Shown here in pieces: positions 29,942 through 38,509 of a DNA stretch of 64,000 nt (position 1 is the first letter of the stretch; every line of letters begins with the position of its first letter). The position numbers were made by a program, and so were the translations under genes. This stretch comes from Pseudomonadota bacterium (lineage in GTDB: Bacteria > Myxococcota_A > UBA9160 > SZUA-336): NCBI GenBank assembly GCA_003247575.1, contig QJZC01000033.1, forward strand, positions 60,550 through 124,549. The letters run 5' to 3'. The notes below the pieces were generated by a model that did no database searches, was not told the origin of the DNA, and saw only the letters and a program-made list of their open reading frames with translations.

Positions 29942-30452
29942 GTCCGAGTACCCTCCCTTGCGGCTCCCCTCGCGCTGGCTCGAGCGCTGCGAGCGACCCG
30001 GGACCGTGATGGCCGCTTCGAGCCCTGGACTGGAGCCTTGGCGCTCTACTGTTCGCCGCTGGGCGGAGCCGTGGCCTCATCTATCGGCGTGTCGTCCGGA
30101 GTCTTGATCTGCCCTCACAGGGACAGACATCGACTGGAAGCCGAACGGCAAGGGAGACGCTGGGCGGCCACGCTCGAGCAGCATCTCTGCCGAAGCTGCC
30201 GTGCAAGCGCGAGGGTCAAGGCCCTGCGGATCGTGGGGCATTCCGAATGGCCGGGCGCTGGGGTGCGTCGTAAACTGTTCGACGGCGCGCGCCAGGCGCG
30301 CTGTCGGAATCCGCGTCCGCGGCGAGAGTTCGCGCGCGGCTCGCCCTATGGACTCGCCCAGGGATCCTCCCATGGACTCGGGTGCGCCCCGAGCGCGCGG
30401 GTCCGCCCGGAAGGCGAACTCTGTCCGATGGTCTGCTCTCAGGAGAATCTCG
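29942..30452. other. intergenic region between mlaD-like and M16 peptidase genes
   Basis: This 511-base divergent region has open frames on both strands, but their translations are Arg/Pro/Ser-rich and match nothing I recognise. It should hold promoters for both flanking genes. A good ribosome-binding site, AGGAGA at 30441-30446, precedes the peptidase ATG. GCCTATGGACTCGCCCAGGG and TCCCATGGACTCGGGTGCGC near 30343-30385 share a short ATGGACTCG repeat. Confidence 0.4.
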
Positions 30453-33266
30453 ATGCCCCAACGTTCGCTCCCTAGATCTCGTGCCAAGGGTTCATCTGCT
30501 CTCGCGTGCACCTGGCGCCAGTGGCTGCGCGTCTCGCGTCTCCTCCCCATACTCTGCTTGGTGTCGGTCCTGGCGGCGGGCGTCGGCCGCGCCGAGCCGC
30601 TCGAGCTGCGGGCCGAGGTCGAGGGGATCCGCGAGTACCGGCTCGAGAATGGACTCAAGCTGCTGCTCTTCCCAGATCCTTCGGTGGCGAGTGTCACCGT
30701 GAACATCACCTACCTGGTGGGTTCGCGGCACGAGGGGCGCGGTGAGGCCGGCATGGCGCATCTGCTCGAGCACATGGTGTTCAAGGGAACGCCGACCACG
30801 CCAGACGTGTGGGACGCTCTCGAGGATCGCGGTGCCCGCTTCAATGGAACGACCTGGGTCGATCGCACGAACTACTACGAGACCTTGCCCGCGTCGAACG
30901 AGAACCTGGAGTTCGCCCTCGAGCTCGAGGCAGATCGCATGATCAACAGCTCGATACGGGCCGAGGATCTCGAGACGGAGATGACCGTCGTGCGGAACGA
31001 GTTCGAGTCCGGAGAGAACAACCCCCTCGGAGTGTTGCGTCAGCGCATGCTGTCGGCCGCGTATCTCTGGCACCCCTACGGCCGCTCGACCATCGGCAAT
31101 CGCAGTGATATCGAGCGTGTTCCGGTCGAGAGTCTGCGCGGCTTCTATCGCAAGTACTATCAGCCGGACAACGCGATGCTCGTGATCGCGGGACGCTTCG
31201 ACGAGAAGTTTGCGCTCGAGACGGTGCGGCGTACCTTCGGCGCCATTCCGCGTCCGAAGCGCGTCCTCGAGGATCCCTACACCGTCGAGCCGCCTCAAGA
31301 CGGCCCTCGCTCGGTGATCCTGAGTCGGGTGGGCAGCGTTGCCTCCGCGGGGCTGCTCTATCACGTACCGGCGGGATCCCACCCTGACGCGGCAGCACTC
31401 GACGTGCTCGGCGAGCTACTCGACGGAGAACCCAGCGGCCGTCTCTATCGATCACTCGTCGCCAAGAAGCTCGCGAGCGGACTCTATGCTTCGGTCTACA
31501 GCTGGCATGATCCGGGTGTGTTCATCATTCAGAGCGAGGTCGCCACCGGGCAGGATCCCACGTTGATCCAGAAGCGTATGATTTCGCAGGTAGAGCAGCT
31601 GGCGGAGGAGATCTCGGACGAGGAGGTCGAGCGCGCGCGCAACAAGCTGCTCAAGGATTACCGCCTCGGTCTATCCGACAGCCGTCGAATCGCCATCTCC
31701 CTGAGCGATGCTGAGGCCCAGGGTGACTGGCGGCTGCTTTTTCTGCAGCGCGATGCGCTCGCCAAGGTGGAAAAGGCTGACGTCGCCCGTGTTGCTGCAG
31801 CCTATCTGACCGCAGCCAATCGTACGGCCGGGCTCTTTCTGCCGACCGAGAGTCCGACGCGCGCGGCGATTCCAGAAGCGCCCGATATAGAGCCGCTGCT
31901 CGCGGGCTACGAGGGTTCTGAGGGACTCGCAGTGGGCGAGGCCTTCGAGGCCACCGCCGCGAACATCGAGAAGCAGACCTTGCGAGAGAAGCTCGACGGA
32001 ATCGAGCTCGCGATGCTCCCCAAGTCTACCCGCGGCCGCGTGGTTCGCGCGGAGCTGCGCTTCAACTATGGATCCGAATCACAGCTGGAGAAGCACACCA
32101 CCGCGGCAGATCTGCTGCCCGATCTGATGGAGCGCGGTACCAAGAAGCGAGACTATTCCGAGATCCGAGCGGAGCTCGACCGCCTGCAGGCGGAGCTCGA
32201 CCTCTCCGGAGAAGCGGGAGCACTCCAGGTCAGCTTGCAGGTCCCGCGAGACAAGCTCGATGCGACGCTCGACTTGTTGGTGGAGATTCTTCGCGAGCCG
32301 AGCCTTCCCGAGGACCAGCTCGACATCCTGCGCAACCAGCGGATTGCCCGCATCGAGCGCGTGAGGAGTGATCCTCAGGGGGTGCTGTTCGACGAGCTCT
32401 ACCGCGCACTCGAGCCCTATCCGAAGGAAAGTATTCACTACCGCCCCACCTTCGACGAGCAGGTCGAGCGCCTCGAGAAGGTCTCGCGAAGTGAGATCGC
32501 CGATCTCTATGCTCGTTTGCTGAGTGCAGGTCACGTCGAGGCTGCGCTTGTCGGTGACTTCGATCCCGCGGCGGTTCGGCGCTCGCTGCGCGCGAAGCTC
32601 GCTTCATGGAAATCCGAGGCCTCGTACGAGCGCATCGAGCGCGAGCACCTGCAGGTGACTGCCGCCGATCGCACCTTCGATACGCCCGACAAGGAGATGA
32701 CCGTGGTCGCGCGTGGAACGAGTTTCTCCATGCAGGACACCGATCCAGACTATCCGGCGATTCGCTTTGCGAACTATGTCTTCGGCCAGAGTCCTAGCTC
32801 GCGTCTGCTGACCGAGCTGCGCCAGAATCGTGGACTCTCGTACGGTGCTGGATCCTTCGTACGCGCCTCATCCGAGGACCCGGTCGCCCAGCTCGCGGCC
32901 TATGCCATCTGTGCACCGCAGAATGCGCGCGAGGCTCAAGACGTGATTCGGGCGGAGTTCGCGCGCTGGGTCGAGAAACCGATCTCGGAGGAAGAGCTGG
33001 CCGGATTCCGCGATGGTTACCTGGAGCGGTTCCGCAACCAGCTCGCGGATGACTCGACCGTTGCTCGCCAGCTTGTCGAGAATCTGCGCCTCGATCGGCC
33101 CTTCACCTACTATCGCGAGCTCGTCGATCGCGCTGTCGCGCTCTCGGGCGAGGAGATCCAGGCCGCTCTCGAGCGCCAGCTCGGCACGGCAGCCTACGTG
33201 GACTTCAAGGCTGGAGACGTGGCCAAATTCGGTGCGAAGCCGGAGCCCGTCGAGGGTGGAGATTGA
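30453..33266 (+). CDS. M16 family zinc metallopeptidase (double domain)
   Basis: The 937-residue protein has a signal-like segment at about 28-47, then two M16 repeats. The first carries the inverted zinc motif HLLEH (His103, Glu106, His107), with a downstream Glu in VVRNEFESGENN. The second, from about 530, has no HxxEH and is probably the noncatalytic half of the clamp. It is likely periplasmic and processes peptides or small proteins. ATG 30453 follows AGGAGA; upstream codons in frame lack homology. Its stop overlaps the TTG start of the nucleoside hydrolase. Confidence 0.92.
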   Translation: MPQRSLPRSRAKGSSALACTWRQWLRVSRLLPILCLVSVLAAGVGRAEPLELRAEVEGIREYRLENGLKLLLFPDPSVASVTVNITYLVGSRHEGRGEAGMAHLLEHMVFKGTPTTPDVWDALEDRGARFNGTTWVDRTNYYETLPASNENLEFALELEADRMINSSIRAEDLETEMTVVRNEFESGENNPLGVLRQRMLSAAYLWHPYGRSTIGNRSDIERVPVESLRGFYRKYYQPDNAMLVIAGRFDEKFALETVRRTFGAIPRPKRVLEDPYTVEPPQDGPRSVILSRVGSVASAGLLYHVPAGSHPDAAALDVLGELLDGEPSGRLYRSLVAKKLASGLYASVYSWHDPGVFIIQSEVATGQDPTLIQKRMISQVEQLAEEISDEEVERARNKLLKDYRLGLSDSRRIAISLSDAEAQGDWRLLFLQRDALAKVEKADVARVAAAYLTAANRTAGLFLPTESPTRAAIPEAPDIEPLLAGYEGSEGLAVGEAFEATAANIEKQTLREKLDGIELAMLPKSTRGRVVRAELRFNYGSESQLEKHTTAADLLPDLMERGTKKRDYSEIRAELDRLQAELDLSGEAGALQVSLQVPRDKLDATLDLLVEILREPSLPEDQLDILRNQRIARIERVRSDPQGVLFDELYRALEPYPKESIHYRPTFDEQVERLEKVSRSEIADLYARLLSAGHVEAALVGDFDPAAVRRSLRAKLASWKSEASYERIEREHLQVTAADRTFDTPDKEMTVVARGTSFSMQDTDPDYPAIRFANYVFGQSPSSRLLTELRQNRGLSYGAGSFVRASSEDPVAQLAAYAICAPQNAREAQDVIRAEFARWVEKPISEEELAGFRDGYLERFRNQLADDSTVARQLVENLRLDRPFTYYRELVDRAVALSGEEIQAALERQLGTAAYVDFKAGDVAKFGAKPEPVEGGD

Positions 33267-34132
33267 TCTTCGTCGACTCCGACAATGCTCTCGGCTCTCC
33301 ACGCGGTGATGTAGACGATGGTCTGGCGCTTGCCGTGCTCCTCTGTAGCAGCGCGCCGGTCGAAGCGTTGGCGAGCACTTTCGGCAATACCTCTTCGGAG
33401 CGAGCCCATCGAAACAATCAACGCTTGGCAGAGCTCTGCGGGTTCGCTCGTCCGTGTTTGCCGGGAGCACCGCAACCGGGTGAGCTGCGCAATCTCGCGG
33501 CAGAATTCTTGGCGCACGAGTCAAGGGCCGACACCTTGCTTGCTTTGGGCCCACTGACCAACGTGGCTCGGGCTCTCGACTTGTCTACGGGGCTCTCGGC
33601 GTCCGTGTCGAGGCTGATTTGCCTCGGGAGCAATCCATCGAGCTTCGGGCGCTGGCCTCCGGTGTGGCCCTTCGAGTTCAACTTCACCAAGGATGCGGGG
33701 GCACTCGTTCGCGTGTTCGAGTCGAGCCTTCCGATCACAGTCGTGCCGCTCGATCGCGCCTGTCGCATGCGAGTATCCTTCGCGGATCTGGGCGTGATTC
33801 GCGGATCACTCGGCAACTACGTGCGCCGTCACGCCGAGCGCTGGTTCGTGCGTGCCCGACGACTCAAGCTACAGGGGACGGTGCCGGTCTGGGATCTGGT
33901 AGCCGTAGGTGTCGTCCTCTGGCCGGAGCTCTTCCGCTTCGAGGAACTCTCGGCACGCGCCCACCCGAGTGGGTGGATCCGGTATGGTGACGGAGATAGG
34001 CGCGTTCAGGTAGTGCGCGAGTTCTCGCCGAAGCTCTTGTGGGAGCGTTCGATCAGACTCCTGAACGCAGCGCAGGTATCCAGCGCGGGACCCGCGAACG
34101 ATAGCTGCGATAGGCTGAACCGTACTGGCTGA
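33263..34132 (+). CDS. nucleoside hydrolase (IUNH family)
   Basis: This family cleaves ribonucleosides to base and ribose at a calcium centre. The 289-residue protein has the aspartate cluster DSDNALGSPRGDVDDGLAL at residues 5-23, a subfamily variant of the usual DTDPGxDD motif. LLALGPLTNVARAL near 92 and NFTKDAGA near 141 are further landmarks. It starts with TTG 33263, overlapping the M16 stop by four bases, so the two are coupled. The last 80 bases overlap the 3' end of the convergent methyltransferase gene. Substrate preference is unknown. Confidence 0.87.
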   Translation: MIFVDSDNALGSPRGDVDDGLALAVLLCSSAPVEALASTFGNTSSERAHRNNQRLAELCGFARPCLPGAPQPGELRNLAAEFLAHESRADTLLALGPLTNVARALDLSTGLSASVSRLICLGSNPSSFGRWPPVWPFEFNFTKDAGALVRVFESSLPITVVPLDRACRMRVSFADLGVIRGSLGNYVRRHAERWFVRARRLKLQGTVPVWDLVAVGVVLWPELFRFEELSARAHPSGWIRYGDGDRRVQVVREFSPKLLWERSIRLLNAAQVSSAGPANDSCDRLNRTG

Positions 34133-34799
34133 GTAGCTTGCGCTCTTCATGGTAGGAGCCGCCGATCGCGTACAGGGTCAGGCCGCTCGCAAGCAGGAGC
34201 CGGGCCGCGTCCATGCTCGGTGTCGCCCAGCAAGCGATGATGAAGCCCGCGTACATCGGGTGTCGGATCAAGCCGTAGGGGCCGTGTTGCACCAGTTTGG
34301 CCTCGGGCACTGGTTTCCCCCTCAGCTCTTGCAGGGCGCCGAGGAGCCCGAAGAGCTCGAACTGATTGAGCACCAAGGCCGCACTTGCCGCGCAGATCCA
34401 GCCGAGCCCGTACGCGAGCCAGATCGGATGAGCCCACACGGAGCCTCGGAGCTCCCATACGGACTCACCGAGAAAGGGAAGCGAGACCGGCTCGAAGCGC
34501 GTGCACAGCAGGTACAGCAGGCTGCCCGAGATGCCTACGTACAAGCTCCGCTCGAGCGAGCCGGGCCAGTGCCGCTCGATCCATGCCTTGACCGGCGTGC
34601 ACGCGAACAGGTGGTGGTGCGACACGAACAGCCCGATCAGGGCGGTGTTGGCTGCGAGCGCTGTGCCCGCCTGAGCGTTGCTCGCAGAGGGCGAGACTGA
34701 TCCGAAGGTGAGGTAGCGCATGAGGATCAGGACTCCCTGGACGCCGATCAGGTAGCCCACGATCCCCGTGAAGCCGACGAGGTACCGCCGTGGAATCAC
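34053..34799 (-). CDS. methanethiol S-methyltransferase-like membrane protein (MddA/NnrU-like)
   Basis: The 248-residue polytopic protein has about five or six hydrophobic segments. Its C-terminal core resembles MddA, which methylates methanethiol to dimethyl sulfide using SAM: VLNQFELFGL, GLIRHPMYAGFIIACWATPSMDAARLLLA, then YHEERKLLSQYGSAYRSYRSRVP. Isoprenylcysteine methyltransferase and NnrU families share the last motif, so MddA activity is a family-based inference. GTG 34799 follows the GNAT stop with no gap. The 3' end overlaps the convergent nucleoside hydrolase by 80 bases. Confidence 0.72.
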   Translation of the reverse strand: MIPRRYLVGFTGIVGYLIGVQGVLILMRYLTFGSVSPSASNAQAGTALAANTALIGLFVSHHHLFACTPVKAWIERHWPGSLERSLYVGISGSLLYLLCTRFEPVSLPFLGESVWELRGSVWAHPIWLAYGLGWICAASAALVLNQFELFGLLGALQELRGKPVPEAKLVQHGPYGLIRHPMYAGFIIACWATPSMDAARLLLASGLTLYAIGGSYHEERKLLSQYGSAYRSYRSRVPRWIPALRSGV

Positions 34800-35324
34800 T
34801 CAGAGCACCAGCTGCCAGTAACCGACGTCGATCCAGCGGTCGAACTTGAAGCCGACGCACTCGAAGTGGGCGACCTTCCGAAATCCGAGACTCTCGTGAA
34901 GCGCGACGCTCGCCGCGTTGGGCAGTGCGATGCCTCCGATCAGCGTCTTGAACCCGGCCTCGCGCGAGCGTTGAATCAGCGCGCGATAGAGGGCGCTACC
35001 GTGGCCGCGACGGACACAGCCCGGATGCAGGTAGATGGTCGTCTCCAGCGCATAGCGATAGGCTGCCCGCGGGCGCCACGCGTTCGCATAGGCGTAGCCC
35101 ACCAGACGATCGGCTTCCTCGTAGACGAGCCATGGATGGCTCGAGCCGATGCGGCTCACGCGTGCGCGCATCTCGTCGACCGATATGGGAGTCTCCTCGA
35201 ACGTGATGATCGAGTCGCAGACATAGGGGTTGTAGACCTCGCACAGGCCGGGAGCGTCGCGCGGCTCTGCCGTGCGGATCCCGCGCTCTGCGTGTAGGCT
35301 GTGGTCGGGTCTGACCTCGGACAT
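34800..35324 (-). CDS. GNAT N-acetyltransferase (phosphinothricin acetyltransferase-like)
   Basis: The 174-residue protein is a GCN5-type acetyltransferase. IRTAEPRDAPGLCEVYNPYV opens the fold, VGYAYANAWRPRAAYRYALETTIYL is typical of the Pat/Bar group, and the acetyl-CoA loop is RRGHGSALYRALI. The substrate is unknown; amino-acid analogues are usual. ATG 35324 gives the normal length. The frame is open upstream, but that part overlaps the leu leader on the other strand. It abuts the MddA-like gene, making a two-gene unit. Confidence 0.88.
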   Translation of the reverse strand: MSEVRPDHSLHAERGIRTAEPRDAPGLCEVYNPYVCDSIITFEETPISVDEMRARVSRIGSSHPWLVYEEADRLVGYAYANAWRPRAAYRYALETTIYLHPGCVRRGHGSALYRALIQRSREAGFKTLIGGIALPNAASVALHESLGFRKVAHFECVGFKFDRWIDVGYWQLVL

Positions 35325-35413
35325 CGGAACCTCGGGCGCCAGAGTCTTGGATATCGGACGAGGGTAACGCGTCTCCGGACTCCGCGTTCCTCTGCAGGGG
35401 ACGGGTGCAAGGT

Positions 35414-35440
35414 TTGACAGCCCGGCCGACCCTGTAGTAT
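35414..35440 (+). promoter_or_regulatory. candidate leu promoter
   Basis: A perfect -35 TTGACA at 35414-35419 is followed by TAGTAT at 35435-35440 after 15 bases; TATCTA at 35438-35443, after 18 bases, is the alternative -10. Transcription would start around 35447-35450, just before the leader ATG, giving a very short or absent 5' untranslated region. Confidence 0.6.
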
Positions 35441-35450
35441 CTAGAGAGCG

Positions 35451-35528
35451 ATGTCCAGAATCGTTGCGCATAGCTCGCTTTCGCTCCTCCTGAGCCTGCT
35501 CCTTCTTGGGGCGGGAGGGGTCGACTAG
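35451..35528 (+). CDS. leuL: leucine-rich leader peptide of leuA
   Basis: This 25-codon frame, ATG to TAG, encodes a peptide in which residues 10-19 are LSLLLSLLLL: eight leucines among ten codons (CTT, CTC, CTC, CTG, CTG, CTC, CTT, CTT). It follows a promoter and precedes an attenuator and leuA. Stalling at these codons would sense charged tRNA-Leu. A weak AGAG precedes the ATG. The last codons form the 5' arm of the antiterminator. The peptide itself probably has no other role. Confidence 0.85.
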   Translation: MSRIVAHSSLSLLLSLLLLGAGGVD

Positions 35529-35583
35529 CGCCGCGCACACGAGTCACTGAACCCCCTCCCGCCCGAGCTGGCCGGAGGGGGTT
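35509..35583 (+). promoter_or_regulatory. transcription attenuator of leuA
   Basis: Two mutually exclusive stems share one strand. The antiterminator pairs GGGCGGGAGGGG (35509-35520, in the leader peptide codons) with CCCCTCCCGCCC (35553-35564), 12 perfect pairs. The terminator pairs AACCCCCTCC (35550-35559) with GGAGGGGGTT (35574-35583), 10 perfect pairs, followed by T residues (GTTTGGCGTTT). A ribosome finishing the peptide would cover 35509-35520 and allow termination; one stalled at the Leu codons would leave it free and allow read-through into leuA. Confidence 0.85.
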
Positions 35584-35634
35584 TGGCGTTTAAGGCACTG
35601 TGCTCCCATCGGCAGCTCATTCCAGGAGAGTCCG

Positions 35635-37308
35635 ATGAGAAGCATGCCCGCAAGCAAGTACAGGCCCTATCCAAGGATCGCGTTGCCCGATCGTCGTTGG
35701 CCGGAGCGCGTACTGACGACCGCTCCGCGCTGGTGCAGCGTGGATCTTCGTGATGGCAACCAGGCTTTGGTCCAGCCGATGAGCCCGGAGCAGAAGCTGC
35801 GCTTCTTCGCGGCCCTCGTCGACCTCGGCTTCGAGGAGATCGAGGTTGCCTATCCTGCGTCGTCGGAGCCCGAGCGCGCAATCCTACGTCGCCTGATCGA
35901 GGAGGGTCGCATTCCCGACGACGTGACCGTCCAGGTCCTCACGCCAGCTCGTCGCGAGCTGATTCACGAGACCTTCGAGTCCGTTCGCGGGGCGCGCCGC
36001 GTGATCGTACACCTGCACAATCCCACCTCGGAGCTTCAGCGCCGCGTCGTCTTCAAGATGGACCGAGCGGAGATCATCGCCCTCGCCGTGGATGCCGCGG
36101 AGTACATGCAGGAGTGCCGCGCGCTCCAGCCCGAGACCGAGTTCGTGTTCGAGTATTCTCCGGAGAGCTTCACCGGTACAGAGCCCGACTTTGCGCTGGA
36201 GATTTGCCTCGCGGTGCTCGAAGTGTGGCGGCCGACGCCGACGGATCGAACGATCCTGAATCTGGCTGCCACGGTAGAGATGTCGACGCCCAACGTCTAC
36301 GCGGACCGCATCGAGTGGTTCTGTCGGGAGCTCACTCGACGGGGCCTGCGCGAGTGCGTCGTCGTGAGTGTCCACCCTCACAACGATCGAGGGTGCGCCG
36401 TAGCTGCTGCCGAGCTGTCCCTGCTCGCGGGCGCTGACCGCGTCGAAGGCACACTGTTCGGCAATGGCGAGCGAACGGGCAATGTCGATCTGGTTACGCT
36501 CGCCCTCAATCTGTACAGCCAGGGCGTCGATCCGCAGCTCGCCTTCTGGGACATCGACGCCGTAGTGCGACTCTCGGAGGAAGCGACGCAGATCCAACTC
36601 CACCCGCGGCACCCGTACGCAGGACGCCTGGTCTACACCGCCTTCTCGGGCTCGCACCAGGACGCAATCCGGAAGGGCTTCGCCGCTCTCGAGCAGGCGC
36701 AGAGCGATGTCTGGGAGGTGCCGTATCTTCCCATCGACCCCAAGGACCTCGGACGCAGCTACGAAGGCATCATCCGGATCAACAGCCAGTCGGGCAAGGG
36801 AGGGATCGCCTACGTCGTCGAGCGCGGGCTCGGTATCCAGGTTCCCCGCGGGCTTGCAGTCGAGTTCAGTCGGCTCGTCCAGGAGCGCGCTGAAGCGTCG
36901 GGGAGCGAGCTCGCACCGGAGGCGATCATCGGAGAGTTCGAGCGAGCCTACCTTCAGAAGCCGACCCGTGTCCGGCTCGGAGACGTATCGCAAACCGGAC
37001 CGGGACGATTCCGATTCGAGCTCATCTTCGGCTCGCGCAAGCGACGCATCGAGGCAGAGGGCCCAGGGCCGATCGCCGCGTTCGTGCGCGGAGTCACCGC
37101 GCAATTCGGCCTGAGCCTCGATGTGCTCGACTACGCCGAACACACGCTGAGCACGGGCGCTGACGCGGAAGCGATCGCCTTCGTGCAGATCGGTGAAGCT
37201 TCCGGAAGATCACGCTACGGGGTGGGGCGGGATGCCGACATCGTGCGTGCATCGCTTCAGGCGCTGCTCTCCGCCCTGGACTTCTGCAAGCTGCTGCCGG
37301 ACGGGTGA
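35635..37308 (+). CDS. leuA: 2-isopropylmalate synthase, LeuA2 type
   Basis: This enzyme condenses acetyl-CoA with 2-ketoisovalerate in the first committed step of leucine synthesis. The 557-residue protein is of the longer actinobacterial/fungal type. The TIM barrel carries RDGNQ at 39-43 and the metal ligands in HPHNDRG at 247-253. NGERTGNVDL and the C-terminal regulatory domain, from about 430, are both present. AGGAG precedes ATG 35635. Expression is probably governed by the leucine attenuator directly upstream. No leuB, leuC or leuD follows. Confidence 0.96.
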   Translation: MRSMPASKYRPYPRIALPDRRWPERVLTTAPRWCSVDLRDGNQALVQPMSPEQKLRFFAALVDLGFEEIEVAYPASSEPERAILRRLIEEGRIPDDVTVQVLTPARRELIHETFESVRGARRVIVHLHNPTSELQRRVVFKMDRAEIIALAVDAAEYMQECRALQPETEFVFEYSPESFTGTEPDFALEICLAVLEVWRPTPTDRTILNLAATVEMSTPNVYADRIEWFCRELTRRGLRECVVVSVHPHNDRGCAVAAAELSLLAGADRVEGTLFGNGERTGNVDLVTLALNLYSQGVDPQLAFWDIDAVVRLSEEATQIQLHPRHPYAGRLVYTAFSGSHQDAIRKGFAALEQAQSDVWEVPYLPIDPKDLGRSYEGIIRINSQSGKGGIAYVVERGLGIQVPRGLAVEFSRLVQERAEASGSELAPEAIIGEFERAYLQKPTRVRLGDVSQTGPGRFRFELIFGSRKRRIEAEGPGPIAAFVRGVTAQFGLSLDVLDYAEHTLSTGADAEAIAFVQIGEASGRSRYGVGRDADIVRASLQALLSALDFCKLLPDG

Positions 37309-37346
37309 GCGTATGACGTAGGCACCGGTGCGCCTATACTCGCGCT

Positions 37347-38012
37347 ATGAATCTGCTCTACGCCGCCCACGTTCCCGCAGGCGACCAACCGCTTTGCACG
37401 ATCGTCGCGATCCACGGGCTCGGCTCGAATGCGCACGACCTATTGAGCCTCGCCCCCCTGCTGCACGGGGGCGAGGCCTTGGTGCTCTGTCCCGAGGGGC
37501 CCGAGATCGTTCCCATCGGTCCCGGGATGCAGGGGCATGCCTGGTTTCCCATGACCGGCGGGGGGCCGCCGGACGAGGACGCCTTCGAGCGCGCGGTTGC
37601 CGCGCTCGAGCAGTTCGTCGAGGCGGCCTTGGATCGATATCCCATTCGCCGCGATCGCGTCCTGCTGCTGGGATTCAGCCAAGGTGGTGTAGTGGCCTAT
37701 CGTTTGTTCCTGGAGCACCCCGAGCGCTACGCTGGTTTGGTCGCGCTCTCCTCGTGGCTGCCGGAGAAGGTGGCCCGATCGATCCCGAAGCCCGACGTAG
37801 CGAGCGACCGGCCCGTCCTGGTCATGCACGGTACGCGCGACCCGTTGATCGAGGTGGCTCGTGCGCGGGAGTCGCGCCGCCGCTTGCTTGCGCTCGAGCT
37901 CCCATTGACCTATCGCGAGTATGACATGGCCCACGAGATCTCCCAGCAGGCACTGCGAGATCTTCAGGAGTGGATCGAGGACAAGGTATTCACGCCGGTT
38001 CACCTGTTGTGA
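37347..38012 (+). CDS. phospholipase/carboxylesterase family alpha/beta hydrolase
   Basis: The 221-residue protein is a small cytoplasmic serine hydrolase of the carboxylesterase/thioesterase (Abhydrolase_2) family. The triad is visible: Ser in LLGFSQGGVVAY (near 112), Asp in MHGTRDPLI (near 164) and His in YDMAHEIS. IVAIHGLGSNAHDL near 19-32 forms the oxyanion region. No signal peptide is seen. It lies 38 bases after leuA and 26 before the bacterioferritin start. The substrate is unknown. Confidence 0.87.
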   Translation: MNLLYAAHVPAGDQPLCTIVAIHGLGSNAHDLLSLAPLLHGGEALVLCPEGPEIVPIGPGMQGHAWFPMTGGGPPDEDAFERAVAALEQFVEAALDRYPIRRDRVLLLGFSQGGVVAYRLFLEHPERYAGLVALSSWLPEKVARSIPKPDVASDRPVLVMHGTRDPLIEVARARESRRRLLALELPLTYREYDMAHEISQQALRDLQEWIEDKVFTPVHLL

Positions 38013-38038
38013 CCGGATCGACCAAGGAGGGGGACGAC

Positions 38039-38509
38039 ATGCGCGGAGATGCGGAGTTGATCGAGATTCTGAACGAGGTGCTCACGGCCGAGCTGACTGC
38101 GATCAACCAGTACTTCATTCATCACAAGATGTGCGAGAACTGGGGATATGCGCGCCTGTCGCACAAGAAGCGGAGCGAGTCGATCGAGGAGATGAAGCAT
38201 GCGGACGAGGTGATCGAGCGCATCTTGTTCCTCGACGGTACTCCCAACATGCAGCGGCTGTCGCCCGTCAGGGTCGGCGAGGATCCCGTCGAACAGCATC
38301 GACTCGATTTGGAGCTCGAGCTCCAAGCCGTCCAGCGTCTGAACCAGGCGATCGCCACTGCGCGCGAGAAGGCTGACAACGGCACGCGGGAGCTTCTCGA
38401 ACGGATCTTGAAGCAGGAAGAAGAAGGGATCGACTGGCTCGAGGCTCAGCTGCATCAGATCGAAGAGATCGGTAAGGCCGCCTACCTGGCAGAGCAGATT
38501 CACGAGTGA
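38039..38509 (+). CDS. bfr: bacterioferritin with an altered ferroxidase ligand
   Basis: Bacterioferritin stores iron in a 24-subunit haem-bearing shell. The 156-residue protein aligns end to end with E. coli Bfr. Ferroxidase ligands Glu18, Glu51, His54, Glu94 and Glu127 (E. coli numbering) and haem ligand Met52 (in EEMKHADE) are present. The position of His130 is Gly: EEEGIDWLE replaces EEGHIDWLE. ATG 38039 follows AAGGAGG by eight bases; an upstream in-frame extension lacks homology. The xthA GTG overlaps the stop. Confidence 0.94.
   Translation: MRGDAELIEILNEVLTAELTAINQYFIHHKMCENWGYARLSHKKRSESIEEMKHADEVIERILFLDGTPNMQRLSPVRVGEDPVEQHRLDLELELQAVQRLNQAIATAREKADNGTRELLERILKQEEEGIDWLEAQLHQIEEIGKAAYLAEQIHE

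Noticed and set aside
29247..30080. 277-residue minus-strand frame overlapping mlaD
   Set aside because: It is Arg-rich and is read in another frame of the same DNA that encodes a clear MCE domain.
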